64,000 nucleotides of DNA from Alphaproteobacteria bacterium (GCA_016722515.1 JADKJE010000005.1:1-64000); one strand, 5' to 3'. Shown: positions 8,449-18,683, counted from the first letter of the stretch. Numbers and translations: made by a program. The notes: a model not told the origin generated them from the letters alone.

Positions 8449-11400
8449 ATGAAATTCAATAATCAGCTCTATTATAACGAAAAAAATACAACCATAAAAT
8501 ACAGTTATGATGGTCCTGGTGAAATGGATGTTGATCGTCTTGTACAACAAAAAACCTATTATAAAAAAGATAATGCAGACGGCTGGAAACCTAAAACCCT
8601 CATTTTAGCGGATTGGACAGCCCCATTCTGGGGATTGCAAAAAATTGATCTTATTCATTTAATGCTGCAAACTTGGCTTGATGAAGAGGGTGGATCTCTC
8701 TATCTTTGGCAGCAAGAGGACGACAATGAGGGAAAATTAATTAAATTAACAAAAGAAAATCTAAATTGCCTTCGTGATTCTAAAATGCGTCAGGCGATAA
8801 AGCCTGCTTTTCCGCATGATTTAACGGTCCAATTGAGCATTGAAACAAAAAAAGCGTTTGATACGATTCATGTGTTGGATGATTACTGGATTTGTCAACT
8901 CATAGAAATGAGTTTAAATGAGCGTCGTTTAGATATTACTGCATTTGAAATGATGCAGGAACAAGAGCGAAACAAAATTACAGACATAATCAACGCTTCA
9001 TTTCCTCCACTTCAAGCGGGATACTACACGTGCTGGAATGATGGTTTGGGTGTTCATTACCCCAGCAAAGAAGAATATAGGCAACTTTTTGAAAAGCATT
9101 TTAATTCTAAACAGATTTATCTAGACCCATTGGATCTATTTTCTTGCAGCAACAGAATTTTTCACAATAAAGAATTTTTAATTAATAACAAAGATAAATT
9201 GCTATCGCTTTATTTAAAAAACAGTTCTATTACCCCAGATTTGATGGAGGTTTTATCTAACTTAAGACTAGAAAAGTTTACCATAGAACTTTGTACAGTA
9301 GCACCTGAAACACAACTTAATAGATTAAATCCTGAGTATTTTAATAGATTGGAATTGCATAATAATGAAATATTGCCTGATCAAGTTGAGCAGCTCCTGA
9401 AGAATGCCTATAGTTTAGAATATTTAAAGATATCAAACTTCTCCTATAATCACGACGGAATACTGCCTTTTACCTGCACAAAAAACCTTCATACATTTGA
9501 GGCAATATTGAGTAAGGCCGTGCACTTTGACGAGATCATCAAAAACAGCCCCAATCTTGAAGAATTAGTTTTATCCCAATGTAACTTTCAAGATAAGCAT
9601 TACAGTAAATGGGCTGGACATAATTTCTCTAAGCTTAGGCTGCTAAATGTAAGCGGTAGTGATATAGATGAAAATGATCTTATTGAAATAATCAAAAATG
9701 CGCCACATTTAGAAGAATTAAACATCGCTCATTGCAAAAAACTATCCCAAGAATTTTTTACAGTTCTTAGTTCGTTTTCTCTTGAGAAAATAAAGAATTT
9801 TTCTTTAACGGTCGATAGCAGTATCAATGCAACAGTGCTGCATGAGCTATTTAAAAAGATGCCTAATTTAGAAAGATTAGGAGTTTATATTGATGTACTG
9901 ACTGAGGTATTTTCTAATCTTTATTTTAAAGAACTAAAATATATTACAATAAACTCTGGAGTGAAATATGGAACAGGAACGGAATCCTTTATCAAGCCCA
10001 GATCAAGCCCAATTACCCCTTTCCAGCTTGAGTGGTTAATCACAAGGTCACCACAATTAAAGAATTTAGATTTAATTAATTCTTCTTTATTACCAGAAGA
10101 AGTTAGTGAACTCCGTAAGAAATTTGAACATGTCACTGTATACCATCATTCAATCGAGCCCATGGCTAATAAGGAGCTTAGTGACCCCAAACATAATTAT
10201 CGTGAATTTCATGATTATAAGCCCAATGATCCAAATGAGCCTTTTATCTATAGGGGAGAGAATCAGAGCCTTGACCAAAACATGGTCATTGAAAAACTTT
10301 CACAATACTGGACCTTAACGGACTCGCAACACAAGCAACATATACCCGCAATCCAAAACGGAATTTGTTCGGCACTCAGTCGTTTCTTTGTCGACGAGAG
10401 TTATATCAAACGTCTCTTTGTTGACGAGATGAATATCAAAATCCTGCTTGAATTAATGCGTGCATGGGATGGATCCAATACTATAAGCGATGAATTCCAG
10501 AAGTGTTTTTCAACTCTGGAATATTATGTTTTAAATTATCAGCTTAGCCCTACACATAATAAAAAACATTTTGTGGGTACAAATATATCGGCTCTGCTAG
10601 AAAAAAAAGCTTCTAATAATTCTGGTGAAACACTTTTGTTATCAAATACATGGCATCACATTGCCCTTGAATACAAAGTAAATGGGGAGTTCATTGAATG
10701 GATTATCTATGATCCTAATTATGTAGAGGGCCCTAAATCTTTTGGGCGTGATAGCTCCCCTGATAAGGTAATAAAAGCATTAGAAGATTCACTAGGTAAT
10801 TGCATCTCGATAGACATTATGAACCCAAGTCAAGATCTGCTTTACTCTACGATTGAACCTAGAATACCTGACTACTTCATTGAAGAAGGAGGTTTATTAA
10901 CGTTAGCAATTCTAGAGTCATCTCAAGTCAAACGCATAGTAGAAAGATTGCAATCAAAACCCTTGCAGCCAAATACTTTTTCTGGTCTTTTATTACGCTG
11001 TACGGAAGGCTATCCTGCATGGTTTAGAGGAGTTTCAAGTGAGAACCCCGTCCTTAGTGCTTACACTAACGATTTAATTCAGCAGTTTCGTGAAATCGAT
11101 CAAGATGCTGATATAAAATTAAAGCGAAGCCTCGAGGCTTTAGGTCCCCAAGCTTGTGTAGAGGGTTTAGATTTGCTCTTTCCCCATTTAAAAAATGAGC
11201 ATCAAGCGTTATTGCATTCTCTCAAGATGATAGAGGAATCATCACAACACCCCCCAGTGCATCCCCTTGAAGCACGCCTCAGGGAAAAACTCAGCACGTG
11301 GGAACGAAAGCAAAAGCCTGTTGATTCAGTCGAGAATTATTGTGAAAAAATTGTGAATGCGACTTTCAAGGAAAAACCTCTGCATAAGTTAGCCATTGAA

Positions 11401-14400
11401 TTTACCTCAAGTGATGATGTCTATGCCTTCCATTTACATTTAGAAAAAGCTTGTATTAACAGCGAGCTACCTGTTTTTTATGTTAGTTCACCCGATGATT
11501 TAATCTGTTTTGCCCGCCATATAACCCGTAATGGTGATAACATGGCAACCATCCATCAAGCGCCTTCGGGCCCCCTCCATGATTTCTTAAAGCAGTATCA
11601 AAACGATAATCCCGTCTTAATCATCAATTACGACAAGTTTGACTCTGATGATATGGTAAAATTCAATACCATACTAGACGATATTCGAATGGTTGATGGT
11701 GTTAATATTCCTGAATCCACCTTAATCATAGGTCTTCTCAATACGAATAAACCAAATGCATATTGCGGAGCTGATTTTTATTCTCGTTATACTAAGGTCA
11801 TAAAATCTCCCTTTAAAGAAGGCGTATTGCGTAACGAATTGCTTCCCTTGCCAATTCTAGAAATGTCCGATGAGTATTCCGATCCCAAATCTGTTATTAA
11901 TCTTTATCACACGGCTGATTGGAAGGAAGAGCTGCTTGGGCGGTGGATGCTGAAAAAAGACCATTTGGAATTTGAAGAAGGTTTATTAGCCCCTGCACTC
12001 AAACACATGATAGAAACTTATCAGCCCATTAAAATACACAATGCACCTTGGCACAACCCAGATTTCCGACATTTTTGGGAGCTGGCGCTACTGCGTTGGA
12101 AAATAGAACATGCTGGCAATACAATCGTTCTTCCAAAGAACCTTCGTTTAACAACACATGACGGCTATAGCCTTCAAAATCTTGCAGTTGTGGTACAGAA
12201 TGAAGAGTTTGTTGAAACTACCATAGATGAATCGATATTTGTTCTCAACCCCACCGAATATAATCGTTTTTTTGTTGATTCTGAATATGAGGAATCAACC
12301 CACAGCATAACGATGAAACCTGGTATCATAAAGCAGCAGGCTGAAAAACAGAAGGATCTGCGGATTTATTATACCAGAGGCGTCAATGATCATCAGTGGG
12401 CAAAATTTCTGACTCATTGCAAAGATGCCGGTATCGAGTCAGTAAAAGTACATACCCTGGTTTTCCATGAAAATTCGGTCAATCATACAAAAGTATATAC
12501 CAGCAATGATGTGGATTCGGTGGTGGCCATCATTGCCGCTGAAGCCCGCAGCAAGAACCAAACACCCAAGATCATTGATGTGTCGGAATGTGGTGCAGGC
12601 GATGTTTTGAAAAAACTCGTGGGTCGCTATGTTGAGGATACAAATCAGTTTATTTTTAATGAGACGAAAAGTGTCCTACTGGAAGCATTATCAAATCATG
12701 AAACCGTCATTTTAAAAGGAGCATTTTCAGCTGAGCTATCCGATGCATTAATGCCCTTATTGATCAAACGTCTCCAGGATAATGCACCACCATCAGGCAA
12801 CTTACATCTCGTTCCAGATAACCCACAACATTTTAATGTTATAAAATGGGAACAATGGTTCATCTCCCCCGAACATAAAAGAAACATTCTAGAAGAAGAC
12901 GGAATTCAAGCTGGAGCCTCGCCTCAATTAATGGATGAGCAATTGCAAAACGAATCGTTAAGTCAATTAAAAGCCCGCCAGCGTTATATGAGCATTCATT
13001 CTGATAAGCCTGCTGAGGCAAGCACTGATGCTTGGATAGGAATGAATTCCCTTCCTGGGGGAGTCTCTATGCCTCCATTTGATCTCTCTAAAAGCAAAGA
13101 ACGTTCAGATGCCTTTGTCGAAGACCGTATGAAACAGGTTAAGCAGGGGCTAAAGCATTCGCCTTTTGTCGTGCTTACGGGGCTTACGGGTGTTGGTAAA
13201 ACAACCTTCGTCCAGAAATATTTGTCACAATCCGTCTCGTTACATCAGGGCCTGTCTGAACTCAATAAATGGATTAATGACAAAAGCGACGGTGATAAAG
13301 TCCTGTTTATCGATGAAGCCAATGCTATGAATAGTCATTGGTCTCAATTTGAAGGTTTATTCAATGATCCACCGTCCATCTTCATCAATGGAGAATATCA
13401 TCGCTTAACTCCTGAGCATAAAGTGGTCTTTGCTTGTAATCCTCTATCATATGAAGGAGGCAGAACATTACCCGCGCTCTTTAGACGTCATGGAAATGCC
13501 ATCTTGTTTGAACCGATGATAATGGAGCATATCTATGAGACCCAGCTGAAAACATTATTGGCTAAAACAGCCCTTGAAAGCGAGAGCCTAACGATCGCTA
13601 CCATTTTCTTAAATGCCTATCAGCAAGTTTGTCGTTATTCGCAAGACAGAGTCTTAATTTCATCCCGCGAAGTCCAGCAAATGGCTTTGCTGGTGTTAGC
13701 AAAACATAACGAAAACCCTCAATTAGACCCGAAGAAATTGGCGCATTATTACGCTTACGAAGTGGCCAGAGCGCTCGTACCAGCTGCCCATAAAGAGGCA
13801 TTTGACCAAGGGTTTAAAAAAGACCGGCCATTTGATTTTACCACATGCCCTCTCTCTCATTATAAGATGACAGCCAAACGTCAACCTGTAGCTGAGCATA
13901 TTCATGATGTATTGACTATTCAAGGATTGCGCCGCGATCCTAAATGCATCAACAAAAAGAGTTTGCGCGCTTATCCTGGACAGAGTGGAATTATCCTGGA
14001 AGGAAAACCAGGTGATGGTAAAAGTTTATTGGTAGAATCGATCCTGGAAGCACGCGGTTATAAAAATAGGTCCCTGGATGCGAAGGACACCCCTGGTGAT
14101 AGAATTTATTATAAAATTCCCCTGGGCATGCAGGCTACCCAAAAAACGGCACTCTTAAGGAAAGCATTTGATGAAGGAGCCGTTGTGCTCATGGATGAAA
14201 TCAACAGCTCGCCTTTGATGGAACCCTTATTAAACGCACTGCTTGGTGGTAAGACACCAGAAGGTAAAAAAGCCACTAAAGCTGGGTTTTTGGTTATCGG
14301 AACGCAGAATCCTGTGACTATGGCTGGACGATATACGATGAGTGATGCCGGTGAGCGCCGCTTTAAAACCGTTCATGCTCCATCGTATTCCCGCAATGAA

Positions 14401-14667
14401 ATGAAGTCTATTTTAATCGAAAAAGGCTATTCCTTGGATCTCATTAAAGTCGGGATTAAAGTGTATGAAGAACGCTGCGACTATGCCCGCAAAAATCACA
14501 TCCGCCTTGAACCAACCTTTAGGGATCTTGAAAGGATACTAGACAAATTGAGGGCAGTAAAAGAGAAAATAACCGAGAGAACAGAAACGGGGCATGCTCG
14601 TTCTTACACCTCAAGACTAAATCAGCAGGGAACAGATAAGAACAAAACAATACGGGAGAAGTCCTAA
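8449..14667 (+). CDS. Giant LRR / papain-like / tandem AAA+ ATPase protein, 2072 aa
   Basis: Residues 1-260 are an unrecognised N-terminal region. Residues about 265-565 hold irregular leucine-rich repeats (LEELVLSQCNF, LRLLNVSGSDI, LEELNIAHCKKL). Residues about 630-770 carry a signature like C58/YopT cysteine proteases: Cys640 in NGICSALSRFF, His737 in WHHIALEY and Asp755 in IIYDPNY. Residues about 1040-1110 and 1405-1425 look like degenerate AAA modules without a P-loop. Two canonical AAA+ modules follow. The first has Walker A GLTGVGKT (1578-1585) and Walker B VLFIDEAN (Asp1622-Glu1623). The second has Walker A GKPGDGKS (1852-1859), Walker B VVLMDEIN (Asp1916-Glu1917) and sensor GTQNP (1951-1955). 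The AAA modules resemble the midasin/MoxR/dynein-like (AAA_5) type. There is no signal peptide or membrane segment. The domain mix suggests an ATP-driven effector or remodeller; the function is inferred, not known. Confidence 0.8.
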   Translation: MKFNNQLYYNEKNTTIKYSYDGPGEMDVDRLVQQKTYYKKDNADGWKPKTLILADWTAPFWGLQKIDLIHLMLQTWLDEEGGSLYLWQQEDDNEGKLIKLTKENLNCLRDSKMRQAIKPAFPHDLTVQLSIETKKAFDTIHVLDDYWICQLIEMSLNERRLDITAFEMMQEQERNKITDIINASFPPLQAGYYTCWNDGLGVHYPSKEEYRQLFEKHFNSKQIYLDPLDLFSCSNRIFHNKEFLINNKDKLLSLYLKNSSITPDLMEVLSNLRLEKFTIELCTVAPETQLNRLNPEYFNRLELHNNEILPDQVEQLLKNAYSLEYLKISNFSYNHDGILPFTCTKNLHTFEAILSKAVHFDEIIKNSPNLEELVLSQCNFQDKHYSKWAGHNFSKLRLLNVSGSDIDENDLIEIIKNAPHLEELNIAHCKKLSQEFFTVLSSFSLEKIKNFSLTVDSSINATVLHELFKKMPNLERLGVYIDVLTEVFSNLYFKELKYITINSGVKYGTGTESFIKPRSSPITPFQLEWLITRSPQLKNLDLINSSLLPEEVSELRKKFEHVTVYHHSIEPMANKELSDPKHNYREFHDYKPNDPNEPFIYRGENQSLDQNMVIEKLSQYWTLTDSQHKQHIPAIQNGICSALSRFFVDESYIKRLFVDEMNIKILLELMRAWDGSNTISDEFQKCFSTLEYYVLNYQLSPTHNKKHFVGTNISALLEKKASNNSGETLLLSNTWHHIALEYKVNGEFIEWIIYDPNYVEGPKSFGRDSSPDKVIKALEDSLGNCISIDIMNPSQDLLYSTIEPRIPDYFIEEGGLLTLAILESSQVKRIVERLQSKPLQPNTFSGLLLRCTEGYPAWFRGVSSENPVLSAYTNDLIQQFREIDQDADIKLKRSLEALGPQACVEGLDLLFPHLKNEHQALLHSLKMIEESSQHPPVHPLEARLREKLSTWERKQKPVDSVENYCEKIVNATFKEKPLHKLAIEFTSSDDVYAFHLHLEKACINSELPVFYVSSPDDLICFARHITRNGDNMATIHQAPSGPLHDFLKQYQNDNPVLIINYDKFDSDDMVKFNTILDDIRMVDGVNIPESTLIIGLLNTNKPNAYCGADFYSRYTKVIKSPFKEGVLRNELLPLPILEMSDEYSDPKSVINLYHTADWKEELLGRWMLKKDHLEFEEGLLAPALKHMIETYQPIKIHNAPWHNPDFRHFWELALLRWKIEHAGNTIVLPKNLRLTTHDGYSLQNLAVVVQNEEFVETTIDESIFVLNPTEYNRFFVDSEYEESTHSITMKPGIIKQQAEKQKDLRIYYTRGVNDHQWAKFLTHCKDAGIESVKVHTLVFHENSVNHTKVYTSNDVDSVVAIIAAEARSKNQTPKIIDVSECGAGDVLKKLVGRYVEDTNQFIFNETKSVLLEALSNHETVILKGAFSAELSDALMPLLIKRLQDNAPPSGNLHLVPDNPQHFNVIKWEQWFISPEHKRNILEEDGIQAGASPQLMDEQLQNESLSQLKARQRYMSIHSDKPAEASTDAWIGMNSLPGGVSMPPFDLSKSKERSDAFVEDRMKQVKQGLKHSPFVVLTGLTGVGKTTFVQKYLSQSVSLHQGLSELNKWINDKSDGDKVLFIDEANAMNSHWSQFEGLFNDPPSIFINGEYHRLTPEHKVVFACNPLSYEGGRTLPALFRRHGNAILFEPMIMEHIYETQLKTLLAKTALESESLTIATIFLNAYQQVCRYSQDRVLISSREVQQMALLVLAKHNENPQLDPKKLAHYYAYEVARALVPAAHKEAFDQGFKKDRPFDFTTCPLSHYKMTAKRQPVAEHIHDVLTIQGLRRDPKCINKKSLRAYPGQSGIILEGKPGDGKSLLVESILEARGYKNRSLDAKDTPGDRIYYKIPLGMQATQKTALLRKAFDEGAVVLMDEINSSPLMEPLLNALLGGKTPEGKKATKAGFLVIGTQNPVTMAGRYTMSDAGERRFKTVHAPSYSRNEMKSILIEKGYSLDLIKVGIKVYEERCDYARKNHIRLEPTFRDLERILDKLRAVKEKITERTETGHARSYTSRLNQQGTDKNKTIREKS

Positions 14668-14749
14668 CATTCTGCCTGATTAACCTATTGATTTTCAGGA
14701 GATATATCACGGTCCTGCCTGCTGCTTTTGACTCGCTCACTACGTTTCA

Positions 14750-15550
14750 TTATCGCCATGCCTCCAGGAATTCTTTTAAATGGGGGCGTTGCTGACCTTC
14801 TTCTTGCAAATAATGCACTGCATCGTTTAAGCATTGCTCGAGTGATGAAGGGGACAAAGTGCCTCGGTGATACATAAAATGCAGATACAATAAATAGGTA
14901 TTCATGACATCCGTCTCGCAATAGTTACGGATCTCCTGAAGTTTACCCTGGTCAAACAGTTTCATGACATCGCCACCATCGGTTCCCAGTTTTCCAGGAA
15001 GGCCAAGCAGTACGCAGGCTTCATTCATTTTAATAGCACTTGAGGCGCCAAAATCAGACAAGCCATCCATCAAATCGCAATGCCAGTCGAGGCTGTAACG
15101 TTGGGTGTAACTGTTCCATTTATCACCGCTTTGATACACCCAGGGGGCGCTGATGCCGTGGTGCATGGCTCGGAATTTAAGGACAGGCAAATCAAACGTA
15201 CGGCCATTAAAACTGACTAGCCGTGCTTTCATTTTACCTAAATGATGATAGAAACCCTCTACCAGTTGTTTTTCGCTGGAATCGAGATTTCCACCTGTTC
15301 GCAGTTCCTGTAATACATAATGTTCTTGATTGCCTTCGCGTTGGATTTCGGCTTTTAGAAAACTAATCGCCACAACTCGGTGGAAGGGTTGGCGCAGAAA
15401 TGAATTTTTACCTTGGGTAATCTCAAGATGGTATTGTTCCAGAGCCTGGCGTTGAAGCGTGATGTCATCTGATTCACACCCGGTAAGGGCGTGGGCAAGG
15501 GCCGTATCGGGGATGGTTTCAATATCAAAAACAAAAAGTTGATTGTGCAT
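14750..15550 (-). CDS. PolB-like 3'-5' exonuclease domain protein
   Basis: 266 aa stand-alone DEDD-type exonuclease related to the proofreading domain of family-B DNA polymerases. Exo I is FVFDIETIPD (Asp-x-Glu metal ligands), Exo II is VSFNGRTFDLPVLKFRAM, and Exo III is YCETDVMNTYLLYLHF. It is expected to remove nucleotides from DNA 3' ends in the cytosol. Its biological role is poorly defined. It is divergent from the BepA-like gene, with 66 bases between the starts. Length and motif order fit the family. Confidence 0.88.
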   Translation of the reverse strand: MHNQLFVFDIETIPDTALAHALTGCESDDITLQRQALEQYHLEITQGKNSFLRQPFHRVVAISFLKAEIQREGNQEHYVLQELRTGGNLDSSEKQLVEGFYHHLGKMKARLVSFNGRTFDLPVLKFRAMHHGISAPWVYQSGDKWNSYTQRYSLDWHCDLMDGLSDFGASSAIKMNEACVLLGLPGKLGTDGGDVMKLFDQGKLQEIRNYCETDVMNTYLLYLHFMYHRGTLSPSSLEQCLNDAVHYLQEEGQQRPHLKEFLEAWR

Positions 15551-15616
15551 GGCGTATTGCGTTCCTAAACAGATACGGCTAGTCTACCCAATAGACCAGT
15601 TTGAGGCCAGTGCTTT

Positions 15617-16987
15617 ATGAAACCCTGCGGCAAAAAGCTTTTTCGATGTGTAACCTTTGTTATGACCTGCATGCTGATGATGCAGGCCCATGCTGCGTTT
15701 GCCCTGGCGATTATCCGCGATGTAGAAGAAGAAATGATGGTGCGTGAAATCATCGATCCTATTTTATTAGTGGCAGGAATCGGTCCCCAGGAAGTCAAAA
15801 TATTTTTGGTAAATGACAAGCAGGTGAACGCTTATGTCGCAGGTGGCATGAATATTTTTATTCATACAGGTTTATTGGTCCTTAAAGATGACCCTGAAGT
15901 ACTAAGTGGTGTTATGGCGCACGAAATAGGCCACATTGCCGGAGGCCATATCAATAAAACCGATTCGGATCTGCAGGGGCTTTCTGTCGAATCGGCTCTT
16001 ACCTATTTGCTAGGTATTGCGGCTATTGCGGCTGGTGCACCTGCAGCAGGGCAGGCCATCGTGATGGGTGGACAGCATATGTTGCAGCGTCACGTATTAA
16101 AATATTCACGTTCGCATGAAGATGCAGCGGATCAAAGTGCGCTTACCTATTTATCGCAGCTTAATATCTCACCACGTGGATTATTTTTTGTGCTTAATTA
16201 TTTAAGCAAAGATGCCACGCAGCAATTTGGGCAATTAGATCCCTATTTGCAGACGCACCCTTTGTCTCGTGAGCGGGTGTCGCATATTCAACATTACATG
16301 GATATGAACCAGAAGCAGTGGAAGCCGATGCCCGAAGATTTTCGCCGGCGTTATGCGATGGCTATTGCCAAATTAAAAGCCTATGTACAGCCGGCACAAC
16401 AGACGTTGCGCGAATATCCGCTTGCAGACCAATCACCAAAAGCGCTTTATGCAAGGGCTATTGCTTATTTTAAGAAACCTTATTTTGAAAAATCGATGGG
16501 TGAAATTGATAAGTTAATGAAGTTAGATCCTAAGAATCCTTTTTATCCAGAGTTGAAGGGGCAAATATTATTGGAAAATGGCAGAGTTGAAGAGGCACTG
16601 CCATTTTATGAAAAGGCGAATACGTTAGTATCACACCCTTTGATGAAACTAGAATGGGCAATGGCGCTTATTGCTGCGCAAGACCGCAATCCTGAAAAAA
16701 TTTCCTATTTGATTGCTGCGGGCCCACTTCTAGAAAAAGTACTATTAGAAGAACCGGAAAACAGCCTGGCCTGGTATCAACAGGGCATTGCTTATGGCAG
16801 GCGGGGGATGCTAGGGCAATCGTATATGAGTTTTGCCGAAGAGGCGATGCTGAAGAATAAAACAGAACAGGCACAAAAATATTTAGTGCTGGCCGATAAA
16901 AATCTTGCCGATGGGTCGCCTTTGCGCCTGAGGCTTGCTGATATGAAAGACGTGCTTAAAGAACGCAGCAAAAAAGCCAAGAAATAA
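15617..16987 (+). CDS. bepA: M48-family periplasmic metalloprotease, BepA/YfgC-like
   Basis: 456 aa. The hydrophobic N-terminal stretch ending near AHAAFA looks like a cleavable signal peptide, so it is periplasmic. The zinc motif is HEIGH at residues 102-106 (MAHEIGHIAGGH), with a downstream Glu ligand in SRSHEDAAD. The C-terminal half has TPR-like helices (ALYARAIAYFKK, AWYQQGIAYGRRG). BepA-type proteins assist or degrade outer-membrane proteins such as LptD during assembly; this role is taken from the family. A GAGG Shine-Dalgarno-like site precedes the ATG by about 10 bases. A dsbA-like gene follows, so this pair may serve envelope protein quality control. Confidence 0.9.
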   Translation: MKPCGKKLFRCVTFVMTCMLMMQAHAAFALAIIRDVEEEMMVREIIDPILLVAGIGPQEVKIFLVNDKQVNAYVAGGMNIFIHTGLLVLKDDPEVLSGVMAHEIGHIAGGHINKTDSDLQGLSVESALTYLLGIAAIAAGAPAAGQAIVMGGQHMLQRHVLKYSRSHEDAADQSALTYLSQLNISPRGLFFVLNYLSKDATQQFGQLDPYLQTHPLSRERVSHIQHYMDMNQKQWKPMPEDFRRRYAMAIAKLKAYVQPAQQTLREYPLADQSPKALYARAIAYFKKPYFEKSMGEIDKLMKLDPKNPFYPELKGQILLENGRVEEALPFYEKANTLVSHPLMKLEWAMALIAAQDRNPEKISYLIAAGPLLEKVLLEEPENSLAWYQQGIAYGRRGMLGQSYMSFAEEAMLKNKTEQAQKYLVLADKNLADGSPLRLRLADMKDVLKERSKKAKK

Positions 16988-17062
16988 GACTTGCTTTAGC
17001 AGGGAAAAATTTCGTATCATCTAAATTAGACTAATTATTACTGTACCTTAAGGGAGGTGACT

Positions 17063-17827
17063 ATGAGCGTAGATCCTAAAATATATATTCTATCGGGCGT
17101 GATTGCAGCTGTGGTTTCAGCGGCAACTCATTTTGGTCTGCAATATCAAGGACAAATGGCCGGAACGGGAGCGGTGACATCGGTTGCCCAGGTGCGTGCG
17201 ATTGCCCAGCAGGTTATCGATGAAGAACCCAAACGGATTGTTGATTCGGTGGATCATTATGTAGCGACAAAACGCGCTGAGGCTCAACATGGTACTGAAA
17301 TTAAAAATGTGGATCTCAAAGACGATGGTAAATCTCCCGTTGCTGGTAACCCTCAGGGGGATGTGACGATTGTTGATTTCTTTGATTATTCATGCTGTTA
17401 TTGTAAGCGGGTGCTTCATGATAAGTTTCAGGTTTTAAGTGAAGATAAAAACGTTAAAATCATTTTCAAAGATTTCCCGATTTTGGGTCAGCCTTCACTA
17501 GAAGCATCAAAAGCTTCATTGGCCGTGTTTGCTTTGGCTCCTACAAAATATACCGAATTCCATCAAAAACTCATGGAGAATAATGCACCAAGAACGCAGG
17601 AACTATTTGAGTATATTGCGAAAGAGGTTGGTGTTGATCCTGCTGCGCTTAAAGCCAAAATGCAGGAACCTGCCATTGTCGAAGCCCTTAATCGGAATTT
17701 AGAATTCGGTAGGCAGTTAGGCGTGCATGGTACTCCAGCATTTGTCATCAACGGCAAATTGATTCCTGGTGCTATCGATCATGCTACCATGGTTGATTTG
17801 ATTAAGCAGGCCCGGGCGAAGAAGTAA
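17063..17827 (+). CDS. DsbA-family thiol-disulfide oxidoreductase (Com1-like)
   Basis: 254 aa. The N-terminal hydrophobic segment (YILSGVIAAVVSAATHFG) is a signal anchor or signal peptide, placing the thioredoxin domain in the periplasm. The redox motif is C-C-Y-C at residues 111-114 (DYSCCYCK), and the cis-Pro loop is HGTPAFVINGK. It resembles the Com1/DsbA-like proteins of intracellular bacteria and probably oxidises or isomerises disulfides in secreted proteins. The ATG at 17063 is preferred because the upstream GTG at 17057 lies inside the strong Shine-Dalgarno sequence AGGGAGGTGA. The 3' end overlaps the convergent ispE by 26 bases. Confidence 0.9.
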   Translation: MSVDPKIYILSGVIAAVVSAATHFGLQYQGQMAGTGAVTSVAQVRAIAQQVIDEEPKRIVDSVDHYVATKRAEAQHGTEIKNVDLKDDGKSPVAGNPQGDVTIVDFFDYSCCYCKRVLHDKFQVLSEDKNVKIIFKDFPILGQPSLEASKASLAVFALAPTKYTEFHQKLMENNAPRTQELFEYIAKEVGVDPAALKAKMQEPAIVEALNRNLEFGRQLGVHGTPAFVINGKLIPGAIDHATMVDLIKQARAKK

Positions 17828-18683
17828 CGACTCCGGATTTTACCCACCATTTGGGATAATTAAGTTTAAGATCGGCGGCGCCTTGGTGCGCCTGCCGTTC
17901 ATCTGCAAATAATCCAAAACACGTGGCTCCGCTTCCTGACATGCGGCTGATGCGACATCCTGGGAGTTGTGACAGGGCAGAAATAACAGAGTCGATTTCG
18001 GGATAAAGATGGCAGGCTGTTGCCTGGAGGTCATTACGCTGCAAGCTCAGCCATGTAAGTAATTCGTCTGCTTGGGTGGGAATGGCATCGCTCAGTGGAG
18101 AACTGAAGGGATAATTTTGATCTTTGAATGCGTTATAAATAAGCGGGGTGGGAACGGGAAATGTTGGATTTGCTAGAATGATATAAAGAGGCGGTACATC
18201 ACCTAAAGGCTCAATAATATCACCCATTCCTTTTACCAGCACCGGTTTTTGATAAATGCACATGGGTACATCGGCACCGATGGTTAGCCCCAATTTTTCC
18301 ATTTCTTTTAAAGGGATATCGGTACCCCATACCTGGTTTAGGCCCAAGAAAGTGGTTGCAGCATTGGTTGAGCCACCGCCAATGCCGGAGGCGACCGGGA
18401 GTTGTTTATCCAGTGATACAGTAGCAGCGAGTGGGTGTTTAGTGAGATTAGCCAGCAGTGTTGCTGCTTTGGTAATGGAGAGATCGTCATGTGGCGTATT
18501 TAATAATTCTTTCGCGCATGGTCCCTGGATATGAACGCTGAAAATAGGAGCATCTTTAAAATGGAGTGAATCGCCAATCGAGCAAAAACCTGCCATGGTT
18601 TCAAGGGTATGATAACCATTGGCTAACCTGCCGGTGATGTGGAGGAACAGATTGATTTTTGCTGGGGAAAAAAGGGTTAGCAT
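17802..18683 (-). CDS. ispE: 4-diphosphocytidyl-2-C-methyl-D-erythritol kinase
   Basis: 293 aa GHMP kinase that phosphorylates CDP-methylerythritol in the non-mevalonate isoprenoid pathway. Evidence is the N-terminal SPAKINLFLHI, the ATP-binding loop PVASGIGGGSTNAA, a conserved ADVPMCI and the C-terminal GSGATCFGLF. Its presence shows that the organism makes isoprenoids by the MEP route. It is convergent with the dsbA-like gene, overlapping it by 26 bases, and divergent from ETF-QO. An AGGA Shine-Dalgarno sequence lies just upstream of its ATG. Confidence 0.96.
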   Translation of the reverse strand: MLTLFSPAKINLFLHITGRLANGYHTLETMAGFCSIGDSLHFKDAPIFSVHIQGPCAKELLNTPHDDLSITKAATLLANLTKHPLAATVSLDKQLPVASGIGGGSTNAATTFLGLNQVWGTDIPLKEMEKLGLTIGADVPMCIYQKPVLVKGMGDIIEPLGDVPPLYIILANPTFPVPTPLIYNAFKDQNYPFSSPLSDAIPTQADELLTWLSLQRNDLQATACHLYPEIDSVISALSQLPGCRISRMSGSGATCFGLFADERQAHQGAADLKLNYPKWWVKSGVVTSSPGPA

